Source of the DNA: Thioglobus_C sp964448305
GTDB lineage: Bacteria; Pseudomonadota; Gammaproteobacteria; PS1; Pseudothioglobaceae
Assembly (NCBI GenBank): GCA_964448305.1
Contig: CAYUWB010000048.1
Span: 1-5,028, forward strand
Reading direction: 5' to 3'
Length of the DNA: 5,028 nt
Shown here piece by piece: positions 1 to 5,028 of the stretch. Numbering within the stretch: position 1 is the stretch's first letter; the number at the start of each line of letters is the position of its first letter. The notes below the pieces were generated by a model. The model did not search any database and was not told the origin of the DNA. It saw nothing but the letters and a program-made list of their open reading frames with translations. The position numbers were made by a program, and so were the translations under genes.

Positions 1-821
<821 letters not shown>

Positions 822-846
822 CGCAACATCAGCGCACGCATCTAGC

Positions 847-922
847 GGGGTTGTAGCTCAGCTGGGAGAGCATCGGCTTTGCAAGCCGAGGGTCAGGGGT
901 TCGAGCCCCCTCAGCTCCACCA
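847..922 (+). tRNA. alaT: tRNA-Ala (anticodon UGC)
   Basis: A complete 76-base tRNA that reads GCN alanine codons. The acceptor stem GGGGTTG (847-853) pairs with CAGCTCC (912-918). The third pair is G849 with T916, the G3:U70 wobble that alanyl-tRNA synthetase recognises. The D stem is 856-859 with 868-871. The anticodon stem TCGGC/GCCGA (873-877, 885-889) encloses TTTGCAA with anticodon TGC at 880-882. The T stem AGGGG/CCCCT encloses TTCGAGC (900-906). A919 and CCA 920-922 are encoded. It lies 25 bases after tRNA-Ile and is co-transcribed with the rRNAs. The symbol follows the E. coli spacer-tRNA convention. Confidence 0.98.
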
Positions 923-945
923 AGTAGGCACACGAACCTGCAAAC

Positions 946-959
946 GATCTTTGAAAACA
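946..959 (+). promoter_or_regulatory. boxA-like antitermination site
   Basis: GATCTTTGAAAACA resembles the rRNA boxA consensus (TGCTCTTTAACA in E. coli), keeping the TCTTT core followed by an A-rich tail. In rRNA operons boxA in the RNA is bound by NusB and NusE (S10) and makes RNA polymerase resistant to Rho. A copy in the 16S-23S spacer, shortly after the tRNAs, is usual. The match is partial, so the call rests on both core and position. A 9-bp hairpin follows 7 bases later. Confidence 0.45.
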
Positions 960-966
960 TGGAACA

Positions 967-989
967 ACGGTCGATGTGACATCGACCGT
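967..989 (+). other. Perfect 9-bp hairpin after boxA-like site
   Basis: ACGGTCGAT (967-975) and ATCGACCGT (981-989) are exact reverse complements around GTGAC. G976 and C980 can add a tenth pair. There is no T tract after it, so a terminator is unlikely. In lambda nut sites boxB precedes boxA, so this order would be reversed and a boxB role is not claimed. Confidence 0.55.
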
Positions 990-1116
990 CAGTAGACACC
1001 AATTTGCCCACCTGCCTCCGAGAGATCGCGAGACAGGCGGGCATATATGCGGTGGCATCGTCCAGGGCCAACCGGCTCGACGGCGAAGCTGCCGCGTAGA
1101 CTTACATGCAACAACC

Positions 1117-1178
1117 GCTCGCCGGGCCCGCAAAGGCCAGGCGAGCAATCGACCACCGCCACATTCCGTCGGCGGTGG
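1117..1178 (+). other. Two adjacent strong spacer hairpins
   Basis: Hairpin one: GCTCGCC (1117-1123) with GGCGAGC (1140-1146), then GGCC (1125-1128) with GGCC (1135-1138) after a G1124/A1139 mismatch, closed by CGCAAA. Hairpin two, 6 bases on: CCACCGCC (1153-1160) with GGCGGTGG (1171-1178) around a 10-base loop. Both are GC-rich and should be stable in the precursor RNA. They are candidate RNase III or folding elements, but no function can be assigned from sequence alone. Confidence 0.55.
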
Positions 1179-1430
1179 ACGAGTCACTCAACGTGAAGCA
1201 CGTCTCGAAACTGCACGCACGGCAAAGCAGCACCAAGCTGCCGACCTGTGCGGCAGCCGCGACATGGAACCGAAGCCGAGAGGCGGACGACCACAAGCGG
1301 CGGCAAAGATGAGGACGGGAACTCAATACGAGCTCCCAGCACCCGAAAGCTCCAGCGATGGAGAAAGAAGGTACGTGACGCGTCGAGGGATGCGAACTGG
1401 ACCTGGGTGTCCGTGCCGTCGAGAGACATT

Positions 1431-1456
1431 CCATCGCAAGATGGGGCCGAGAGGCC
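1431..1456 (+). other. Abutting GNRA hairpin pair upstream of 23S
   Basis: CCATC (1431-1435) pairs with GATGG (1440-1444) across GCAA. The next base begins GGCC (1445-1448), which pairs with GGCC (1453-1456) across GAGA. No base separates the two stems, so they could stack coaxially. They lie about 30 bases before the 23S 5' end, where precursor-processing structure is expected. Confidence 0.5.
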
Positions 1457-1467
1457 AACATGCACGA

Positions 1468-1493
1468 ATACGCCAGGTCCACGGCAAAGAAGC
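1468..1493 (+). other. 5' strand of 23S end-joining (processing) stem
   Basis: Sequence before and at the 23S 5' end pairs with sequence at and after its 3' end: AGAAGC (1488-1493) with GCTTCT (4465-4470), ACGGC (1481-1485) with GCCGT (4472-4476), and more weakly ATACG (1468-1472) with CGTAT (4481-4485). AA at 1486-1487 faces C4471, and a larger internal loop separates the weak outer block. In bacteria such a helix brings the 23S ends together for RNase III cutting. The two inner blocks are well supported; the outer block could be chance. Confidence 0.6.
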
Positions 1494-1737
1494 TACAAAG
1501 GGCGCGTGGTGGATGCCTGGGCATCTGGAGGCGACGAAGGACGTGGCGAACTGCGATATGCGACGGGTAGCTGTACGCGAGCACTCGATCCGTCGATTTC
1601 CGAATGGGGCAACCCGATGGCCCAACAAGCCATCGCATCAGCGCGAACGCGGCGAAGTGAAACATCTCAGTAACCGCAGGAAGAGAAATCAACCGAGATT
1701 CCCCCAGTAGCGGCGAGCGAACGGGGAATAGCCCAAA

Positions 1738-1777
1738 CCGATATGTGCGTTAAAGCGGCACAGCGTTGCCATATCGG
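1738..1777 (+). other. Enlarged 23S domain I helix
   Basis: CCGATATG (1738-1745) and CATATCGG (1770-1777) form a perfect 8-bp stem inside 23S. The stretch from the conserved AGTAGCGGCGAGCG motif (1706) to GGGTGATAGCCCC (from about 1870) is roughly 78 bases longer than in E. coli. This long form followed by GGGGTTGTGGGA is, from memory, usual in many non-beta/gamma bacteria, so it is a lineage trait rather than an inserted element. Confidence 0.7.
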
Positions 1778-2613
1778 GGTTGTGGGAGTGAACAGGCCAA
1801 ATGTGTAATAGGCCAGGAAGTTACAAAGTTGGGGGCAAGCAGAATCCTTTGGGAAAAGGAGCCAAAGCGGGTGATAGCCCCGTATGCGAATGTGCCCAGC
1901 CTTCCGTTCACCACCCGAGTACGGCGGGACACGTGAAACCCTGTCGGAATCTGGGGGGACCACCCTCCAAGGCTAAATACTACCAGGTGACCGATAGTGA
2001 ACCAGTACCGTGAGGGAAAGGTGAAAAGCACCCCGACAAGGGGAGTGAAACAGTACCTGAAACCGCGCGCCTACAAGCTCTGGGAGCCCTATGCAGCCCG
2101 TTTTCGAATGGGAAGAGCAGGGTGACCGGGTGCCTTTTGCATAATGAGTCCGCGAGTTACGATCTGTGGCCAGGTTAAGCCGAGAGGTGGAGCCGCAGCG
2201 AAAGCGAGTCTGAACAGGGCGTTCAGTCGCAGGTCGTAGACCCGAAACCCGGTGATCTATCCATGGGCAGGGTGAAGTCGAGGTAACTCGAGATGGAGGC
2301 CCGAACCCACTCACGTTGAAAAGTGAGGGGATGACCTGTGGATTGGAGTGAAAGGCTAATCAAACCGGGTGATAGCTGGTTCTCGTCGAAACATATTTAG
2401 GTATGGCCTCGTACGTTCGAAGTTGGGGGTAGAGCACTGAATGGGCTAGGGGGCTTACCCGCTTACCAAACCCAATCAAACTCCAAATACCAACCTAGTA
2501 GTACGGGAGACAGGCCGTGGGGGATAAGCTTCACGGCCAAGAGGGAAAGAGCCCAGACCATCAGCTAAGGTCCCTAAGCGTATACTAAGTGGCAAAGGTT
2601 GTGGGAGCGCGTT

Positions 2614-2679
<66 letters not shown>

Positions 2680-2906
2680 CGAACCTGCGCCGAAAATCCA
2701 ACGGGGCTCAAGTATACCACCGAAGCTATGGACTCCATCGTCATGCGATGGAGTGGTAGACGAGCGTTGCAGCAACCGACGAAGCGGTACCGACAAGGAG
2801 CCGTGGAGGAACTGCAAGTGATCATGCGGACATGAGTAGCGATAAGCCAGGTGAGAAACCTGGCCGCCGTAAGCCCAAGGTTTCCTCTAGCAAGGATATT
2901 CCACTG

Positions 2907-2952
<46 letters not shown>

Positions 2953-3487
2953 GAATCAGGTTAATATTCCTGAACCACCATGGGTACTATGCAACCCGGG
3001 GGGACGGAGAAGGACAGGTCAGCTGCCCGATGGATGGCAGTTCAAGCCTCCAGGTGGTCTCTGTAGGAGTCGTAGGACACAAACGCAGGGGCAACACCGA
3101 AGGGTGATGAGGGTGAGTAGTCCCCAAGGGGACGAAAGCAAATGGCTGGTTCCATGCTTCCGAGAAAAGCCCCAGGTTGGGTACACGGGTGACCGTACCG
3201 TAAACTGACACAAGTAGGCAGGGAGAGCATCCCGAGGCGTGTGAGAGAACCATCCAGAAGGAACTCGGCAAATTAATACCGTAACTTCGGGAGAAGGTAT
3301 GCCTTTCTCGGTGATCCCGTAACTGGAGTAGCCGCGGAGGGTCGCAGTGACCAGGGGGTAGCGACTGTTTAGCAAAAACACAGGACTCTGCGAAGCCGCA
3401 AGGCGATGTATAGGGTCTGACGCCTGCCCGGTGCTGGAAGGTTAAGGGGAGTAGTTAGCGCAAGCGAAGCTGCGAACTGAAGCCCCA

Positions 3488-3569
<82 letters not shown>

Positions 3570-3822
3570 CGACTTCCCCACTGTCTCCTGGATGGACTCA
3601 GCGAAATTGGAATAGCGGTGCAGATACCGCTTACCCACGACTAGACGGAAAGACCCCGTGAACCTTTACTGTAGCTTGGCAGTGATATTCGGTCTGGCTT
3701 GTGTAGGATAGGTGGGAGGCAGAGAAGCGCAGGCGCCAGTCTGTGTGGAGCCACCCTTGAAATACCACCCTGGCCACGCTGGATATCTAACTCCGCCCGT
3801 TTATCGCGGGCGAGGACACTGC

Positions 3823-3855
<33 letters not shown>

Positions 3856-3995
3856 CAAATGGTAACGGAGGCGCGCGAAGGTTCCCTCAGGCTGATTGGA
3901 AACCAGCCGAAGAGTGCAAAGGCATAAGGGAGCTTGACTGTGAGACCGACGGGTCGAACAGGTGCGAAAGCAGGTCTTAGTGATCCGGTGGTCCC

Positions 3996-4051
<56 letters not shown>

Positions 4052-4070
4052 TCCGCCCAAGAGTTCACAT

Positions 4071-4120
<50 letters not shown>

Positions 4121-4151
4121 GAGCAGGTCCCAAGGGTACGGCTGTTCGCCG

Positions 4152-4196
<45 letters not shown>

Positions 4197-4464
4197 TGGT
4201 CCCTATCTGTCGTGGGCGTAAGTTGCTTGAGAGGGGCTGACCCTAGTACGAGAGGACCGGGTTGGACGCACCGCTGGTGTACCGGTTGTGACGCCAGTCG
4301 CATCGCCGGGTAGCTATGTGCGGAAGAGATAACCGCTGAAAGCATCTAAGTGGGAAACTCGCCTCAAGACCAGGCAACTCAGGCCGTCAAGGCCGTAAGA
4401 CTCCTTGAAGAACACAAGGTTGATAGGCTGCAGGTGATAGCCGAGCAGTACTAATCAGTCGAGG

Positions 4465-4485
4465 GCTTCTCGCCGTTCTTCGTAT
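4465..4485 (+). other. 3' strand of 23S end-joining (processing) stem
   Basis: This is the partner of the strand at 1468-1493: GCTTCT (4465-4470), GCCGT (4472-4476) and, tentatively, CGTAT (4481-4485). Processing of 23S probably occurs within or near this helix. Confidence 0.6.
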
Positions 4486-4640
4486 CACTCGACGCACCAC
4501 GTCCTCGTCGTTGACGCCAACGCTGTGAGAGCAGCTGGACGTCCGACAAAAGGCTTCACACCATCGTCGCGACTGCCGCACAGGCCGTCGCAACACGTGA
4601 CATACGCATGTCAAACGTCTGCTGATGTTCCATAGAACGT
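4473..4640 (+). other. 23S-5S internal transcribed spacer
   Basis: This 168-base spacer has no gene that I can support. It folds into visible elements: an outer stem ACGTCC/GGACGT (4499-4504, 4537-4542) enclosing two small hairpins (4506-4516 CGTC/GACG and 4522-4535 GCTG/CAGC); a 6-bp hairpin TGACAT/ATGTCA (4598-4603, 4608-4613), extended by ACG/CGT with a two-base bulge; and ATGTTC/GAACGT (4625-4630, 4635-4640) abutting the 5S 5' end. The last is well placed to guide 5S maturation, although it contains one G:U pair. No tRNA consensus is present. Confidence 0.8.
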
Positions 4641-4760
4641 GTCCCGGTAGTCATGGCGGAGGGGACCCACCCGATCCCATCTCGAACTCGGAAGTTAAGC
4701 CCTCCTGCGCCGATGGTACTTAGTGGGAGACCGCTTGGGAGAGTAGGTCGCTGCCGGGAC
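4641..4760 (+). rRNA. rrf: 5S ribosomal RNA, complete
   Basis: This is the small RNA of the large subunit's central protuberance, bound in bacteria by uL5, uL18 and bL25-type proteins. Helix I is clear: GTCCCGGTAG (4641-4650) pairs over 10 bp with CTGCCGGGAC (4751-4760), with one T:G pair. The family hallmarks follow in order: CCCGATCCCATCTCGAACTCGG, split here as CCCGATCCCATCTC and GAACTCGGAAGTTAAG, then GCGCCGATGGTACT and GGGAGAGTAGGTCGC. Length is 120, as in E. coli. T4640:G4761 and G4639:C4762 could extend the helix, so mature ends may shift by one or two bases. It is the last stable RNA of the operon in the window, 168 bases after 23S, and is followed at once by the terminator hairpin. 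Confidence 0.98.
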
Positions 4761-4819
4761 GCCTTACGTTGCAACACCCGCAATCCGAGAGGATTGCGGG
4801 TGTTGCCGTTTAAGGCGTC
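4758..4819 (+). terminator. rRNA operon terminator hairpin (inferred)
   Basis: GCAACACCCGCAATCC (4771-4786) and GGATTGCGGGTGTTGC (4791-4806) are exact reverse complements, giving a 16-bp stem closed by the GNRA-type loop GAGA. An outer 9-bp stem, GACGCCTTA (4758-4766) with TAAGGCGTC (4811-4819), is separated from it by a symmetric CGTT/CGTT internal loop. Position right after 5S supports termination. The T run is poor: only GTTT after the inner stem and TCTTCCTC after the outer one. It may therefore be a non-canonical intrinsic terminator or a 3'-end processing/stabilising hairpin. The outer stem uses the last three bases of 5S. Confidence 0.75.
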
Positions 4820-4893
4820 TTCCTCGCAGGACCGCGACGTCGTCGCGGTCTGCTGGGACCTCCGTTTCGTCGGGGGGTCGCCGCGCGACCCCC

Positions 4894-4923
4894 ACGCCGG
4901 GAAAAGCGTCGTTTTCCCGGCGT
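4894..4923. terminator. Possible secondary or reverse-strand terminator hairpin
   Basis: ACGCCGGGAAAA (4894-4905) and TTTTCCCGGCGT (4912-4923) are exact reverse complements around GCGTCG. The A/T blocks are loop-proximal, inside the stem, so neither strand has a T run after the hairpin. Termination is plausible by position but not shown by the usual signature. An alternative is a REP-like or structural palindrome. Confidence 0.4.
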
Positions 4924-4988
4924 TCCCCACCGCGTGTGCTCGCTTCGCTGCGCGCCGGGCCGTGGCTTCGCCCCCGCCCGGGGGCCGG

Positions 4989-5028
4989 GCGCTTCGCGCC
5001 CGCGACGCTTCAACACGGCGCTTCGCGC
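4989..5028. repeat. Two copies of an 11-base palindromic unit
   Basis: GCGCTTCGCGC occurs exactly at 4989-4999 and 5018-5028, 29 bases apart start to start. Each is a GCGC/GCGC palindrome around TTC. The first is extended to 7 bp by CGG/CCG flanks; the second meets the window end, so its full extent is unknown. A related CGCTTCGCTGCG lies at 4941-4952. In GC-rich DNA such units can arise by composition alone. Confidence 0.45.

Larger units (their letters stand above)
923..1485 (+). other. Long hairpin-rich spacer between tRNA-Ala and 23S
   Basis: This 563-base spacer carries no gene that I can support but is unusually full of short perfect or near-perfect hairpins. Visible stems: 967-989, 1006-1042 (imperfect, 4+4+3 bp), 1041-1050 (palindrome GCATATATGC), 1081-1094, 1117-1146, 1153-1178, 1191-1203, 1237-1257, 1317-1337, 1350-1363, 1399-1412, 1431-1444 and 1445-1456. 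Three end in GNRA tetraloops: GCGA at 1355-1358, GCAA at 1436-1439 and GAGA at 1449-1452. A boxA-like site precedes the first hairpin. Likely roles are rRNA antitermination, processing and keeping the nascent precursor folded. Open frames crossing this region show no recognisable protein features. Confidence 0.85.
4820..5028. other. GC-rich, palindrome-packed tail downstream of rRNA operon
   Basis: No gene is supported in these 209 bases. Inverted repeats fill much of the stretch: 4830-4850 (GACCGCGACG/CGTCGCGGTC), 4873-4893 (GGGGGTCG/CGACCCCC), 4894-4923 (ACGCCGGGAAAA/TTTTCCCGGCGT), 4970-4985 (GCCCCC/GGGGGC), 4986-5002 (CGGGCGC/GCGCCCG) and 5018-5028 (GCGC/GCGC, cut by the window end). The 4873-4893 and 4894-4923 elements abut, as do 4970-4985 and 4986-5002. 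They could be backup terminators, REP-like intergenic repeats or terminators shared with a convergent gene to the right. A long minus-strand frame here is Arg/Pro/Gly-rich and looks like a GC artefact. Confidence 0.7.

Noticed and set aside
829..1187. Two overlapping minus-strand open frames antisense to tRNA-Ala
   Set aside because: The peptides GAEGARTPDPRLAKPMLSQLSYNP (split: GAEGARTPDPRLAK, PMLSQLSYNP) and LRGLEPLTLGLQSR are the usual antisense-tRNA artefacts found in many annotations.
1102..1692. 196-codon minus-strand open frame over the same spacer and 23S start
   Set aside because: It lies antisense to conserved 23S sequence and spacer hairpins. Low stop frequency from GC content explains it, and no motif is visible.
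976..1710. 244-codon plus-strand open frame from the spacer into 23S
   Set aside because: It runs across the spacer hairpins and over 200 bases into 23S, is rich in Arg and other charged residues, has no recognisable domain, and is overlapped by equally long frames on both strands. A real gene cannot share the 23S 5' end this way.
1727..1868. Possible intervening sequence or insertion in 23S
   Set aside because: The extra length sits in a domain I helix region known to vary among bacteria and keeps a normal paired core. There is no long terminal stem typical of removable intervening sequences.
4499..4542. Possible third tRNA or small RNA gene in the 23S-5S spacer
   Set aside because: It is too short for a tRNA, lacks a TTCRA T-loop and any acceptor stem with CCA, and its two inner hairpins have only 4-bp stems.
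4810..5016. Minus-strand open frame in the GC-rich tail (68 codons)
   Set aside because: The translation is almost only Arg, Pro, Gly and Ala, and it covers successive palindromes and the terminator. It has no start-site support and looks like a composition artefact.
4820..5028. CRISPR array or insertion sequence end
   Set aside because: The palindromes differ from one another, there is no regular repeat-spacer pattern, and no transposase frame or target-site duplication is visible.

Overview
This window is the 3' two-thirds of a bacterial ribosomal RNA operon, read entirely on the + strand. It holds the 3' end of 16S rRNA, tRNA-Ile(GAU), tRNA-Ala(UGC), a complete 23S rRNA and a complete 5S rRNA. 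After 5S comes a long hairpin that I read as the operon terminator, then about 200 bases of GC-rich, palindrome-packed sequence running to the window edge. I find no protein-coding gene I can support. The open frames in the window all lie over rRNA, tRNA, spacers or GC-rich palindromes.

Layout: 16S 3' domain (1-473), first spacer (474-744), tRNA-Ile (745-821), a 25-base gap, tRNA-Ala (847-922), a long 563-base second spacer (923-1485), 23S (about 1486-4472), a 168-base spacer (4473-4640), 5S (4641-4760), terminator hairpin (4758-4819) and a hairpin-rich tail (4820-5028). All RNAs would come from one precursor whose promoters lie upstream of the window. Spacer hairpins and the helix joining the two ends of 23S are the likely processing sites. 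A boxA-like site after tRNA-Ala may help antitermination into 23S.

The organism is a high-GC bacterium. Both tRNAs carry an encoded CCA. From memory, the 16S 3' end and the 5S look proteobacterial, often alpha-like. The 23S, however, carries a domain I segment about 78 nt longer than the E. coli form, as in deltaproteobacteria, acidobacteria and several other phyla. I cannot name a phylum with confidence. The rRNA functional centres look normal: decoding site, peptidyl transferase loop, GTPase centre and sarcin-ricin loop. I see no intron, intervening sequence or resistance-type substitution at the positions I checked.

I did not find a convincing undescribed system. The parts most worth a second look are non-coding: the terminator whose outer stem reaches into the 5S 3' end, the run of back-to-back hairpins after it, and the long hairpin-filled spacer before 23S.
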